Assembly (NCBI GenBank): GCA_027577415.1
Contig: JANBQS010000089.1
Location: forward strand, 1 to 38,271
Source of the DNA: Coemansia sp. RSA 922
Lineage: Eukaryota > Kickxellomycota > Kickxellomycetes > Kickxellales > Kickxellaceae
Length of the DNA stretch: 38,271 nucleotides
Reading direction: 5' to 3'
Shown here piece after piece: positions 8,702 to 19,181 of the stretch (its first letter is position 1; each line of letters begins with the position of its first letter). The notes beneath the pieces are model-generated. The model worked only from the letters and a program-made list of their open reading frames with translations, was not told where the DNA came from and ran no database searches. The position numbers and the translations under genes were made by a program.

Positions 8702-9954
8702 ATGGCCCACAGAGCAAAGCGATTGACCACCGAGGTTGGCTTTCCAATTAGCTGTATTGGCGTTACCTTGGGCAATGAGGTCGTCCTGGGAGGCGGTGGC
8801 GGCCCTGGACGTTCTGGCGTGAAGAACAAACTGGTAAGCACATAACTTGGACGTATAGCCTCGTTGGAAATAGCACAGATATGGCCGGGTCTAATTACCT
8901 TATTGAATCTGCACTTGTCTAGGCGGTTTACTCAATCGATAGCGCTGGACTGGAGTTGAAGAAGGTCAGTGAGGCGATATTGAGCAGCGAAGAGGATGCG
9001 CCGACGTGTCTGGCTGTCCACCCAAACGAAAAGATCGTTGTCAGCAGCATCAATACGTGTAAGGATGCGATTCAAAAGGGGAACAACAGCAACTGTCGTG
9101 TATTCGAGCTGTCAAAGAAGAGCATCAAGGCCGCAGGCAAGGCCGCCAAAACTATCTGCAGCACAAGCGACTACGACTACCAAAAGTGCATTGCCATTGA
9201 CGCGCTAGGCAAGCTGGTGGCTGGTGGCTCGACTGACGGTACACTGGCTGTGGTCCAATACCCATCTTTGCGCCAGGCGTTTCCATATGTCGAGGCTGCA
9301 GGCGAAGTAAACGACGTAGACTTTAATGCGTCTGGCAAATGGCTGGCGGTGGTGACCGATAGCGAGTTAAAGGTGGTTTCGACCAAGGACGGCTCACTTG
9401 TGCAAAATATCGACGGTCCGCATACTGCGTCAGGTCAGCCTGCCGTGTTTCGGTTCGCCAAGTTTGGCGCTGGCAACAAGAGCAAGCTAAAGAGCGGGAC
9501 CGAGCTTAAGAACGTGCTTTACACCGTACTCAACACAAAATCGCGCAAATTGGCGTATATAGCCATGTGGGATACCAAGAAGTGGAGCAGGATTGCCACA
9601 AGACCCGTATGCCAGTCCGCTATCACAACATTTGCGCTTAGTCCTAGCGGGAAGCTGCTGGCAGTCGCCACTGCGTCACTACAAATCGCAATCTGCGACG
9701 CCCACACGCTTAAGGTGCTCATGCGCATACCGGCAGCGCATAGCTTTGCCATTACCGCCCTGGCGTTCGACAGAGACGACAAGCACTTGATCAGCGGTTC
9801 GGCTGACGAGACGTGCCAAGTGCTAAAGCTCCCCGAGACATGGCCCAACGCCTTTGATAACGTCGCCGATCTTGTAATGGCCAATTTGCAGGCTGTAATT
9901 ATAACAATAGTCCTGCTGATAGCCATTCTGGTTGCACTGCTTGTGCGCGGCTAG
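8702..9954 (+). CDS. SEC12: Sec12/PREB-like Sar1 guanine nucleotide exchange factor
   Basis: Exons 8702-8833 and 8923-9954 join over an 89-bp intron (GTAAGC...CTAG, phase 0) to encode 387 residues. Residues 29-44 contain LGGGGGPGRSGVKNKL, the glycine-rich potassium-binding loop typical of Sec12, with an asparagine at 42. WD40-like beta-propeller repeats follow (for example ISGSADETCQVLKL near the end). Residues about 358-385 form a single hydrophobic anchor (AVIITIVLLIAILVALLV) ending in RG, so this form has practically no lumenal domain, unlike S. cerevisiae Sec12 and more like PREB. The protein would sit in the ER membrane with the propeller in the cytosol and load Sar1 with GTP to start COPII coat assembly. 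Confidence 0.87.
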
Positions 9955-10061
9955 GACTTTTATTCAGGCGGTGAGGTTCTTTTGAAGCTAATAACAAATC
10001 TTGACGGATCTTATTTGCACACACATGGACGGACAGAAAAGTCCGATCTGTTTTTGGGTGC

Positions 10062-10074
10062 CACGTGCCACGTG
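10062..10074. promoter_or_regulatory. tandem CACGTG E-boxes followed by TGACG
   Basis: CACGTG occurs at 10062-10067 and again at 10069-10074, one base apart, and TGACG follows directly. CACGTG is bound by bHLH factors such as Cbf1 or Pho4, and TGACG is a bZIP half site. The block lies 178 bp upstream of the HECT gene ATG at 10252. Confidence 0.55.
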
Positions 10075-10251
10075 ATGACGGCGCTTACGATATGTCTAGA
10101 AAATGCGGCCTTTGCTTTCGTTCGCACTCTTTTTTCTGAATGTTTCGCAACTTTTGCATTTATCAGCTTTTCAACTAGAACTATTATTATTTATTTTGTT
10201 GGCCTCACTGCATCGTTTGGATTTGAAAGCGAGAAAGCACGAAATTTCGCT

Positions 10252-13200
10252 ATGAAGGGTGCCGACAGCAGCCCAGACCTCGTATCGCCAGGAGCTGTCG
10301 CTGGAGCCGTGACTACTACTGGAGGCACGGAGGCAGATTTGTGGCTTGCGTGGGCTGACCACTCAGCAAAGGATGAGAGCCTACGGCAAGGGCTAAAAAG
10401 TTCTGTGCTGCGAGCGCTGCTGCGGCCTATGCCACGCTTACAGAGTCATGTCAATAGTAGTAGCCGTCTATCAACTAGCCAGCGTCGAGGCGTAGCAGCC
10501 ACACCGTTGGCCAAACTAGAGCGCTGCTTTGCTGTGCAAATGATGCATGGTTGTATAAAAGGTCAAGTACAGCAATGTGCGGTGCCGTTCTGTCGAAACA
10601 ACCCACGCTTTGCTATTCGGATCAAGCGACTGAGTCGGACTACGATCGATGCGCTTTCGCTTGAGCTGGCTGAACGAGCCTGCGATAGCCACAGGAGTGA
10701 GGAGCGAATGCCGCATAGCGAGTCTGAGCTAAAAGGTTTCAGCAGAGAAGCGTCACCCAGCACGCAGCGAGCGAGCAGCAGCAATAGCAACACCAACAAA
10801 AGCCGACAGCCATTTCTACAAACATATACTACGCTTGTGCGACGACTTCTTGGGTATGGCCAAACGAGCGCTGTTGCAACCGACGACGACGACGAGGGAG
10901 ATGGCGATGTGACCCTGCACCAAGACTTTCGAACGACTTTTAGGCATCCGGAGGCAATGGCAGTTGAGCTGGAGGCCCTCAACGCTAACAGCGGTGGCCC
11001 GCAGCAGCCAGTCACTCTCAGCCCGGCAGCAAAATTGGTGATAGCCTCAGCAGCAGCTGTTCCTCCAGCAAGCTCACTTCGAAAGACTCCACCGAGGTTG
11101 GCAGTGCCCGAGCACTTGTTGCTGCGCGAGGAATCAGGCGAGCCACTTATAGCAGTTAGCCAGCTAGACGCGCAAACTGCTCCACTAGTGAGTGCAATTG
11201 GCGGAAAGCTGCTACAAAACACCTTGAGTGCCGTTCTTGCCTCGCCATCGTTGCTAGGGCATTGCTTTTTGACCAACAGCTCGAGCGCACCGCTCGGCAT
11301 GGATCTTGTAGCGGCTGTTGCGTTTTGCGAAAGTGCTAATGTAGCGACAGAAGCGGCGAAGCACACATTAGCTCTGGATACGGGCATCAGCTTTATCGAG
11401 CGGCTGTTGCGGCGAGACAACCCTGCTCTCGACAGGCTGACGCTAGCGCGGGCGGCGGCAATTCTTGCGCTGTTCGTAGTTGCCCTGCGGCTGGATGATG
11501 ACAAGGCAGCCTCGGCAATGATGACACGCATCACATGCCTCATGATCCGCTTGGCATATCCGGATACTGCGGACCACCAACACGATGGTCCGGGGCTGGG
11601 GTGGTTCTCCCGGTATGCTCAGAATAGCGATATGCGACAGCAGTGGGTGGCGTGGTGGGCACGCGTGCCAGCGGTTGTAGTTCGACGGTGGATCAGCGTG
11701 CTGCATGCTGATGCGCTGGAGTCAGTTGAGCGGCTGTTAAGCGGGCTGACGAGCGACCGCATTATTGCCATGCGATTAACTGAGGGCGATGATGGCTCTG
11801 TACGATGGGTGGGGGCTCTGGAGTTGTTGCGGCTACTTGACGACGCCAACGAGCAGCTCCGCAATTACCAGCTTGAATTTACCGAACGCCTGACTAGCCA
11901 ACACGAAGGCGAGGCTGTAAACGATTCGATAATTGCGTCCGAATTTTGCCATTCAGAAATACTCAAGCTATTTGACGTCGACAAGGAGCTTCTTCGGTGG
12001 ATGGACAACATGCGGTTCCGATTTGGGTCAGCTCAGGTGATACAGCAAGTACGCGATAAGTGGGCGGAGGAGAACCTATTTAACCTGTTCTTGTACCCGG
12101 TTTTGTTTGACCTGGATGACAAGATGTTCTTGTTGATAACGGAGGTGCATAATCGTATGGCACAGCGGTACTTGGCAGCGCATGGACGACAGGCAGAGCT
12201 GGTTCAGGGTCAACGCATGGCGAATATCGACGCATACTCTGAGCAGCAAGTGAGGACCGACGTCTCGCCAGAGTGGCCGCTGATATCATCGAGCCTAGTA
12301 GATGTGATGCGTGCTAGCAATCCGTACTTGGTAATGTCTGTGCGGCGCAGCTCGCTAGTACAAGATGTCATGGACACACTACTGGGCGACAGAGCAGGCA
12401 TGACTCGCGTGCGGTTCCCGCTCAAGGTGCGCTTTGTTGAAGGCGGCGAGGATGGAGTCGACATGGGAGGCGTGCAAAAGGAGATGTACTCGCTAGTGAT
12501 GCCCCAGCTGCTAGCGCCAGAGCGCGGACTATTTGTCTATGCCGACGACCACAACAACGGGTACCTGTGGCCGAATGCAGCATCTTCTCACTCGCTCGCT
12601 GACTTTGAGGCGGTGGGAGCCCTGCTTGGCATGGCGTTTACTAATGGCATTCTGATCGATTCGACAACCGCTCCACTGGCACCACTGCTCGTCAGCCAGC
12701 TAGCCTTCAGCCATCGTCCGCTCAACACGACCAAGATGCCGCTGGATGCCCTGATGGCCTATTTTGCGACGTCATTTCCAGAGCTTACTGCTGGGCTGCA
12801 GCTACTGTTGGACTGGGACGAGTCCACGCAAGGGAGTGTTGAGGACGTCTTTTGCCGCGCGTTTGAGGTGTCAGCAACCGGAGTAGGGACTGTCCCGCTG
12901 ATTCCCAACGGCGAGAATGTTAGCGTCACTGGCGCCAACAGACAGCACTACGTGCGGCGGCACCTGGAGTACATTGGCTACGAGCATGTGCAGGCGCAGA
13001 TCTCGGCAGTGCGGCGCGGGTTTATGCAGGCGGCAGACGGCATCGTCTTTCGCACGCTGCGACCACGCGATCTGGTGAAGTGGCTGTGCAATAATGAGTA
13101 CGACACGATTGATGTTGACGAGCTCGAACAATCCGCTACGTACGACGACGAATACACAGAAGACCATGTAGTAGTGAAGCGGTTTTGGCGTGTGGTGCGC

Positions 13201-13443
13201 GGCATGAGCCAAACTCAGCTGCGGCAGTTGCTGGCGTTTGTGACGGCTTCAGATCGGCTGCCATTTGGCGGCTTCAACCGTATCACGTTTGTCGTGCAGC
13301 GCAATGGGCCAGACTCGGACCGGCTGCCTACGGCGCTGACATGCTTTGGGCGGCTGCTGCTGCCTGCCTACTCGACGGACGAGAAAATGCAGCAGCAACT
13401 AGCCACAGCCATCAGCAACTTCTCTGGATTTGGCCTGGTCTAG
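10252..13443 (+). CDS. HECT-type E3 ubiquitin ligase with N-terminal AZUL zinc finger (UBE3A/Hul4-like)
   Basis: The 1063-residue protein ends in a HECT domain (about 690-1063). Landmarks are FPLKVRFVEGGEDGVDMGGV, LWPNAASS, and the catalytic loop LPTALTCFGRLLLP with the active cysteine at 1031, 33 residues from the C terminus. Near the N terminus, cysteines 101, 109, 114 and 144 have the spacing C-x7-C-x4-C-x29-C, close to the AZUL zinc finger of UBE3A. Residues 150-300 are rich in S, N, T and D and look disordered. The ligase would transfer ubiquitin through a cysteine thioester; its substrates cannot be read from sequence. I chose ATG 10252. The frame is open further left, including an ATG at 10075, but that part overlaps a promoter-like E-box block and has no domain. 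The gene is intronless. Confidence 0.9.
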   Translation: MKGADSSPDLVSPGAVAGAVTTTGGTEADLWLAWADHSAKDESLRQGLKSSVLRALLRPMPRLQSHVNSSSRLSTSQRRGVAATPLAKLERCFAVQMMHGCIKGQVQQCAVPFCRNNPRFAIRIKRLSRTTIDALSLELAERACDSHRSEERMPHSESELKGFSREASPSTQRASSSNSNTNKSRQPFLQTYTTLVRRLLGYGQTSAVATDDDDEGDGDVTLHQDFRTTFRHPEAMAVELEALNANSGGPQQPVTLSPAAKLVIASAAAVPPASSLRKTPPRLAVPEHLLLREESGEPLIAVSQLDAQTAPLVSAIGGKLLQNTLSAVLASPSLLGHCFLTNSSSAPLGMDLVAAVAFCESANVATEAAKHTLALDTGISFIERLLRRDNPALDRLTLARAAAILALFVVALRLDDDKAASAMMTRITCLMIRLAYPDTADHQHDGPGLGWFSRYAQNSDMRQQWVAWWARVPAVVVRRWISVLHADALESVERLLSGLTSDRIIAMRLTEGDDGSVRWVGALELLRLLDDANEQLRNYQLEFTERLTSQHEGEAVNDSIIASEFCHSEILKLFDVDKELLRWMDNMRFRFGSAQVIQQVRDKWAEENLFNLFLYPVLFDLDDKMFLLITEVHNRMAQRYLAAHGRQAELVQGQRMANIDAYSEQQVRTDVSPEWPLISSSLVDVMRASNPYLVMSVRRSSLVQDVMDTLLGDRAGMTRVRFPLKVRFVEGGEDGVDMGGVQKEMYSLVMPQLLAPERGLFVYADDHNNGYLWPNAASSHSLADFEAVGALLGMAFTNGILIDSTTAPLAPLLVSQLAFSHRPLNTTKMPLDALMAYFATSFPELTAGLQLLLDWDESTQGSVEDVFCRAFEVSATGVGTVPLIPNGENVSVTGANRQHYVRRHLEYIGYEHVQAQISAVRRGFMQAADGIVFRTLRPRDLVKWLCNNEYDTIDVDELEQSATYDDEYTEDHVVVKRFWRVVRGMSQTQLRQLLAFVTASDRLPFGGFNRITFVVQRNGPDSDRLPTALTCFGRLLLPAYSTDEKMQQQLATAISNFSGFGLV

Positions 13444-13751
13444 ACGCGGCTCATGGCATAAGCGGATGAGTGAGCCGTCATGCAATGGGGCGAGCGAGAG
13501 GCGTTGACGTCACATGCGGCAAATATGATTTTATCTTGCATGATCAGGCACGCAGCCACTCGCTGACGCCTCCTCCTCTCTCTGCTGCCTCGAGGCTCAG
13601 GGTCCACCTGGACGACAATCTTGTGTATGACTTATATTCTTTTTAAAAAAATTTGTGCAACATACCTCTAAATTGTACTTTTTGCTTTTAAGCAATTCAG
13701 CCTGCTCAAGTATATACCCACACACTTACATACACACGCAAGCAAGCAAGC
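13444..13751. promoter_or_regulatory. promoter region of the trehalose subunit gene
   Basis: This 308-bp gap holds a perfect CRE at 13505-13512, a T/A-rich run at about 13640-13655 and a TATATA at 13711-13716, 36 bp before the ATG. No gene is seen. Confidence 0.5.
13505..13512. promoter_or_regulatory. CRE/ATF site TGACGTCA
   Basis: A perfect palindromic TGACGTCA lies 240 bp upstream of the Tsl1/Tps3-like gene. In fungi such sites bind Atf1/Sko1-type bZIP factors of the stress MAP kinase pathway, which suits a trehalose gene. It could also act on the upstream gene's 3' region only by chance. Confidence 0.6.
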
Positions 13752-16236
13752 ATGGAGCCTCGAGTTCTAGTGGTGTCGCTGTTTGCGCCGTACTCTGTCA
13801 ACTTTGACGTGGCGCCAAAGAACGGCTGCGACTCCGCTACTACGCCTGCTACGGCTACAGTTGCTGGGACGGTGCACGACAGACAGATAGGGCGCAGCGG
13901 GTCGACAGGGCGCAACTCGGTGTGGAATGGGCGGCGCAGCAGCGTCCACCGCACGCCGACGACGCCTCTCGGCCACCATGGGCAGCCGCACAGCCGGCGT
14001 CGGTCTACGTTCTCGGTGAATGCGGTCAAGCTAGCGCCGATCTCGCGCACCAGCCCCGACGCGGCAGAGGCAGGCGGCGCTACGTCGCCCGGCCAGAACC
14101 TCGAGGCGTGTGCCGAGGCCGAGGCCGAGGAGACTCCCAGCGCCAAGCCTCCTGGAGCGACCAAGCTCCACCTGGGCAAGCTGGGGCCGTCGCAGCTGGC
14201 GTACAACATCGAGGAGGCGGCTGGAGCGCATACGCCGCCGGTGACTACGCTGGACTTTACGCGCAAGCAGAACCTCGACTTTATGCGCGAGAAGCGCGAG
14301 AAGAAGACCGGCGCTGGCAAGCATGGCCGTCTGCTGCGCGAGCACCGCTCATTGCTCTCGCCCGCCGCCAGCGCCCCGCCCATGGCTGCTCCTACCGCCG
14401 ACTTTGAGGGGTACAACTTTGGCAGGAAGCCTAGCGCTGCTACTGCTGCTGCCTCGCAGGTCCGCACCCGCGAGTGCACGCCGGCCGCTGCCTGCTTCTT
14501 TAATGAGGCAGCTGAGCAGAAGCAGCAGCAGGACGCTGTCGATGACATGCTCAATAAGATCCATATTGACACCGTGGGCGGCGGCCTTTCGCCGAGCGAG
14601 TCGCCTGATGCCATGGCCGCCGTGCCTGGCACTTTGGACCAATTCGTGGTTGAGCACCTGAATGTGGGCAATATAGGGCTGTTCAACGCCGTCAATGCCA
14701 GCTTGGATCTGTTTGCCGAGCGCGTGTGGATTGGCGAGCTGGGCATCTCCACCGAGGGCTGGTCAGAGGAGCGCAAGACTGCCGTCTCCAACAAGCTGCT
14801 CGACGAGGTGGAGACCTATCCGGTGTTTGTCTCGGACGCTGAGTTTGAAGGTCACTATGGCCGCTTTAGCAAGCAGCTGATATGGCCTGCCTTTCACTAC
14901 ATCATGCCCGAGATGCCGCAGTGGCATGGCTGGGAAAAGTCCGCCTACGAGGCTGCACTGGCCACTTGCGAGAGGTTCGCTGATCGCATTGTCGAGATTT
15001 ATCGCGCTGGCGACATTATCTGGGTCAACGACTACCACCTGATGCTGCTGCCTCAGCTCATACGTCAGCGCCTGCCTGGAGCCAAGGTCGGGTTCTTCTT
15101 GCACATTCCTTTCCCTAGCTCTGAGATCTTCCGCTGCCTCCACGTCCGCCGCGAGCTGTTGGACGGAATGCTGGGCGCTGATGTCGTTGGCTTGCAGGTA
15201 AGTGACATGTCCCTCCTCCCACCAATCATATGTGTTTTATCATGTCATGTACATGTGTGTCATTGGTTTCTCCCCTTTGATTAATTTAAGCGCGATAATG
15301 CAACTAACATGCTGCTGTTCCTTTTTTTGTTGAAGTACATTGTAGACATTCCCTTACAAGCGCCATTTTATCCAGACAGCCAAGCGCGTGCTTGGCATTG
15401 AGGGCTCTCCTAGTGGCGTAATGCTGGAGCGTGGCCATGTCGTTGTTGGCCAGTATGCCATGGGTCTAGATCCGGTGGGCGTCGAGGAGAAGTGGAGTAA
15501 CGCTTCGGTCGGCGAGCTGATCGAGTTCCTCAACGAAAAGTACGCTGGAAAGTACTTGCTAGTGGGCCGCGATAAGCTCGACCACGTCAAGGGCGTGCGC
15601 CAGAAGCTGCTGGGCTACGAATCGTTCCTCATCGACAATCCCGAGTTTAGCACCAAGACCGTCTTGATTCAAATCGCTCTGACTACCGCCGAGCACAACG
15701 AGCTGCAAGTTCAGGTAATGGACGTCGTAAACCGGATCAACTCGAAGTTTGGCACTATCGAGCATCAGCCCGTGGTCTTCTTCCACAAGGATATTCCCTA
15801 TAGCCACTACTTGGCTCTGCTATCTACCGCTGATGCCATGGTAATCACGTCGTTGCGCGACGGAATGAACTTGACGTCGCATGAGTATGTGCTGTGCCAA
15901 CGCGAGAAAAAGTCTCCCTTGGTTCTCAGCGAGTTTGTTGGCACTTACGGCGCATTCAACGGCGGTGCATTGGGCGTTAACCCAATGGATACCAAGGCTA
16001 TCGCTCAGGCTATCAAAGATGCTCTTGTCATGGGCGCTGACGAAAAGTCCGCCAGGTGGGAGCTCCTCCATAGACAGGTCCTGACTAACAGCGCGACTAG
16101 CTTTGTGAGCTCCTTTATCTCTGATATCGAGTCCGCCCACGCAGAGTCCAAGAGCCCGAATGGCGGCCGCAACTACTCATCTGCTCAGCTGGGCCTGGGT
16201 AACGGTCCAGTGCCACCACCTACAGCCACTGTCTAA
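13752..16236 (+). CDS. trehalose-6-phosphate synthase complex regulatory subunit (Tsl1/Tps3-like, GT20) lacking a phosphatase domain
   Basis: Exons 13752-15197 and 15346-16236 join over a 148-bp intron (GTAAGT...GTAG, phase 0) to give 778 residues. The N terminus (VLVVSLFAPYSVNFDV) resembles the conserved start of Tsl1 and Tps3. Residues 15-295 are a variable, alanine-rich, probably disordered extension. The GT20 domain follows (about 300-755): WVNDYHLMLLP with D427, FFLHIPFPSSEIFR, and LRDGMNLTSHEYV. The RLPV loop that binds glucose-6-phosphate in Tps1/OtsA is missing, and the OtsA arginine 262 position is lysine 559 (GRDKLDHVKG). Both points favour a regulatory rather than catalytic role. 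The protein stops soon after the GT20 domain, with no HAD-type phosphatase domain, unlike yeast Tsl1, Tps3 and Tps2. It probably scaffolds or tunes the cytosolic trehalose synthase complex under stress. Confidence 0.85.
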
Positions 16237-16385
16237 GTATATGACAATATTTAACTTTTATAGCTTTAAATTTTTTGCAATGCCCATCATATTGATAAAT
16301 AGCAACGAAATATATATATATTGAGAGTGGCATCTGGCAGAGAGCTGCCGAGTCGATAAATGAAGGAAATAAATAGAGAGTACTT

Positions 16386-18518
16386 CTACTTCTTTTTGGA
16401 CACGGTCCACAGACCTGGCATACGCATACGCTTGACCTGGGCCTCGGGTGCCACTTGGCGGACCTTGTTGCGGTTGCGGTTCTTGATGTTGGCCTCTGGG
16501 TAGTAGTGCTTGCCGATCTTCATCTTGTTGGTCTTCATACGAGGCGCCTTCTTGCGGTGTTTTGTGTCATCCTCGCTCTCCGAGTCTTGGTCCACTGCCA
16601 TATCCGCATCGCCATCCTCGTCGCCGCTAGGCGAGGCAGAGCCAGCGTCCTCATCAGCGCTTCCAGCATCAGACTCGTCCTCAGACTCACCACCAGCCGA
16701 CGAAAAGCCCGACTCCAGCTCAGAGTCGACCTCGGGCGCAGCGTCGTTGTTCACCGCGCTCTGGAACACCTCATCCCAATTGGCATCGTCCTCAGCCTCG
16801 GCCGCTGCCTCCTCCTGCCTCTTACGCTTCGAATCAGCCTTGCCAGGCTTGGCCTTCTGCGCCTTCTTTTCAACCGCCTCATCGGCATCCATGATCTTTT
16901 GCGCACGCTCTTGATCTCTCAGCTCCTTGTCGCCCTCGAGATCAACAGGAAGGTAGTCGGCCAGGACCGGGATCTTGCTAAACACCTGGTTGACGTTGAG
17001 AGACGCCAGTGTAACTTTCTTCTTTGCGTCCTGGTCTTCGCCGTCGGCCATCTCGACTTCATCAGACGCCGCAGCCTTATCTGTGGCCGAGGCGCTCTCG
17101 GACGCATCGCCGTTGGCTGGTTTCTGGGACTGAGCCAGGGGCTCGCTGAACTCGGGCGGTGCGCGGTAGTGAGGGAGGCGTCCACGCACCCAGTCGTTGA
17201 CCACCATTTTGGAGACCACATGCAAGTCAGGCTCTCCACCCTTGTTGAGCTTGCCAGTCGCCTTGGCCAGCTCGGTCAAAAAGTCCTCGGCGTTGTCCCA
17301 CTTGTCAATGTTGTAGTGGCGCTGAATGTACTCCTTGCGCACGCGGTTGAGAACCTCGGGGATGTAGTCCTCGGGCATCAGCAAGCTCTCGGTACGGATC
17401 GAGCCCTTGAGTACAATGTCAGTATCGGTATCGGTGGCTGAGAACTGAACAATTCCGGGGCAATCGATCAGGTAGATACGGCGAGTCATCGTAATGTACT
17501 GCCAGACCTTGGTCTCTCCAGGCACTGGAGCGACAGTGCACACCTTCTTCTGCCGCAGCGTGTTGATAATCGAGCTCTTACCCGTGTTCGGGTATCCAAT
17601 CAACCCGACGCTGATCTGCTTCTTGTCGGCGTGCAGGCGAGTGAATTGGCGTAGCAGCTGGATCAGCGAGCCCTTGCCAAACGAGTGGTTGATGCTGGCG
17701 TGGAAGGCCAGCGTCGGGTACTCGCGCGAGAGCACCTTGACCCAGCGGGCAGTAACCCATGTCGGTACCAGATCGACCTTGTTGAGAATGTACACCAAGT
17801 GCTTGTGCGGGGCCTCTGTCTTGATGTACTTTTCAACGTGACGGCAGCGGGTGCCCTCGGGGTCGCGGGCATCCAGGACGTGCAGAATGACGTCGGACGA
17901 GTCAACCACCTTGTACAACTCGTTCCAAATACGCTTCGACGTACCAGCGGTCAAATACCAATCGCGAGCTGCGTCGTAGTCGGTCCGCTTGTTGGCTTGC
18001 AAGTTCAAGTCCTTTTTGTGGTCGTAGGTGCCCTCCGAGTCGGTAATCTTCTTCACCAGCTGGTCGTAGCCCTCGACAGTGAGCTTTGGCCGCTTGCGCT
18101 GAGCCTTGGGACCAAAGGTATCGCTAAATGCCTCGGTCTGCAGCATGTTGACCTGCCCAATCTTGGTGTTGTCGTGCAGCAAACTGGTGGGTAGCTTACT
18201 ACGGCGCAGAAGAACTTGGTACGGGTCGTTGATCTTGGTCGCCATCTGCTCACGGAACTCCTCCAGCGCCTTTTGTCCAATAACGCGAGTGTTGCCGAAC
18301 CACTTGCGGTTAGGCTCAATGTGCGCCGTCGGGGCCTCCTTTGACTGGTATGGAGCCGCCTTGAGCAAGTTGCCCTTGCCGTCGTATCTGGCCTTTCCTC
18401 CCTTCAGCATGTTCAAGTACTGGACCTTCTTGCGATCACGGTAAAAGTTCTCGCCCTTGAGCTTCAGGTTGCCCGGAACCGTCTTGGGCTTGAACGCCTC
18501 TTTCTTTTGGACTCCCAT
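16386..18518 (-). CDS. NOG2: Nog2/GNL2 nucleolar GTPase for 60S ribosome assembly
   Basis: This intronless gene of 710 residues encodes a circularly permuted GTPase. The motifs run in the order DARDP (216-220), NKVDLVP (246-252), GYPNTGKSS (308-316), PGETK (333-337) and DCPG (352-355), the hallmark of the YlqF/Nog2 group. The N-terminal 200 residues ([26 protein letters not shown]) are the conserved NGP1NT region. The C-terminal part is acidic and serine-rich (about 560-660) and closes with a basic tail for rRNA or nuclear targeting. Nog2 acts in the nucleus on pre-60S particles before export. The gene converges with the trehalose gene over 149 bp and is divergent from mL41 over 303 bp. A long open frame on the opposite strand is a shadow of its codon bias. 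Confidence 0.95.
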   Translation of the reverse strand: MGVQKKEAFKPKTVPGNLKLKGENFYRDRKKVQYLNMLKGGKARYDGKGNLLKAAPYQSKEAPTAHIEPNRKWFGNTRVIGQKALEEFREQMATKINDPYQVLLRRSKLPTSLLHDNTKIGQVNMLQTEAFSDTFGPKAQRKRPKLTVEGYDQLVKKITDSEGTYDHKKDLNLQANKRTDYDAARDWYLTAGTSKRIWNELYKVVDSSDVILHVLDARDPEGTRCRHVEKYIKTEAPHKHLVYILNKVDLVPTWVTARWVKVLSREYPTLAFHASINHSFGKGSLIQLLRQFTRLHADKKQISVGLIGYPNTGKSSIINTLRQKKVCTVAPVPGETKVWQYITMTRRIYLIDCPGIVQFSATDTDTDIVLKGSIRTESLLMPEDYIPEVLNRVRKEYIQRHYNIDKWDNAEDFLTELAKATGKLNKGGEPDLHVVSKMVVNDWVRGRLPHYRAPPEFSEPLAQSQKPANGDASESASATDKAAASDEVEMADGEDQDAKKKVTLASLNVNQVFSKIPVLADYLPVDLEGDKELRDQERAQKIMDADEAVEKKAQKAKPGKADSKRKRQEEAAAEAEDDANWDEVFQSAVNNDAAPEVDSELESGFSSAGGESEDESDAGSADEDAGSASPSGDEDGDADMAVDQDSESEDDTKHRKKAPRMKTNKMKIGKHYYPEANIKNRNRNKVRQVAPEAQVKRMRMPGLWTVSKKK

Positions 18519-18821
18519 TGCTGATACGATCGTCTACACTGGCTTGAGCCTTACAATAGAAATAACAAAAAAAAAGTGTCGATAAAAAAATGAAAGACAA
18601 AGTTGGCTGCTCAGCGCTAAAAAAAAATTCACCTGGCTTCAAGCAAAAAAAAAAAAAGCTTCGGTTTTGGTGATCCAGAGATGTGATCCTGGGGACGTGA
18701 TCAAAATTGGGTGAGGAGATATCGCCCACCAAATTGTCAAATTTAGTCCACTTCCACTTTTGCAATTTAAGTTTTCTCGGAATTTACTTACTTGCTTTTT
18801 AATTACCCAGGACTACGGACG
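18519..18821. promoter_or_regulatory. shared divergent promoter, NOG2 and mL41
   Basis: The two start codons are 303 bp apart. The NOG2 side contains several A-runs (18567-18575, about 18620-18629 and 18645-18657), which could be nucleosome-excluding tracts. GTGATC occurs at about 18680 and 18698. No certain TATA box is seen. Both genes serve ribosome production, one for the cytosol and one for mitochondria. Confidence 0.55.
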
Positions 18822-19181
18822 ATGCAGGAGGTCATTCGCGGCATATTCAGGGGCGCTAAGCGCGGCGTCATGACGGCAAAGAAGGGCCGCAACTTTTACA
18901 AGGGCAACCGCACAGGATCGATGGGTAGCCATACGAAGCACGGAAAGTACGTCGTCGACTTGGGCAAAGTTCGCACATACGTGGTTCCCGATCTAACGGG
19001 CTGCGAGGTAAGCAAAGCTAAAAGTAGCATCGGTGGGATGTGTACGGCACGACATTGTGTATTAATTTCATGTATCTGATGTTTCCTGACACCATTGTAG
19101 CTTCGGCCCTATGTCTCGCACCGTGGCGAAAAGCTCAAAGTCGATCCATGCTCGGCGGCCGCGTTTACGGCGACCGAATGA
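18822..19181 (+). CDS. mitochondrial large ribosomal subunit protein mL41 (yeast MrpL27)
   Basis: Exons 18822-19007 and 19101-19181 join over a 93-bp intron (GTAAGC...GTAG, phase 0) and encode 88 residues. The segments AKKGRNFYKGNRTGSMGSHT, KYVVDLGKVRTYVVPDL and, across the splice, LTGCELRPYVSHRGEK match mL41/MRPL41 closely. The protein is short but in range for the family core; yeast MrpL27 is longer at its C terminus. It is a structural part of the mitochondrial 54S/39S subunit. The basic N terminus (RGIFRGAKRG) could double as a presequence. Reading through the intron would end after a few unrelated residues, which supports splicing. Confidence 0.87.

Noticed and set aside
9982..10251. Upstream open part of the HECT frame, including ATG 10075
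   Set aside because: No domain similarity, and it covers a promoter-like block with two E-boxes; ATG 10252 is preferred.
10563..11543. 326-codon open frame on the minus strand opposite the HECT gene
   Set aside because: Serine/alanine-rich complement of the HECT gene's low-complexity N-terminal half, with no motif.
13706..14794. 362-codon open frame on the minus strand opposite the trehalose subunit gene
   Set aside because: The plus strand carries clear Tsl1/Tps3 and GT20 features; the antisense frame comes from the high GC content of that region.
16455..17441. 328-codon open frame on the plus strand opposite NOG2
   Set aside because: It mirrors the codon bias of the conserved NOG2 gene and shows only leucine/valine-rich composition without a domain.
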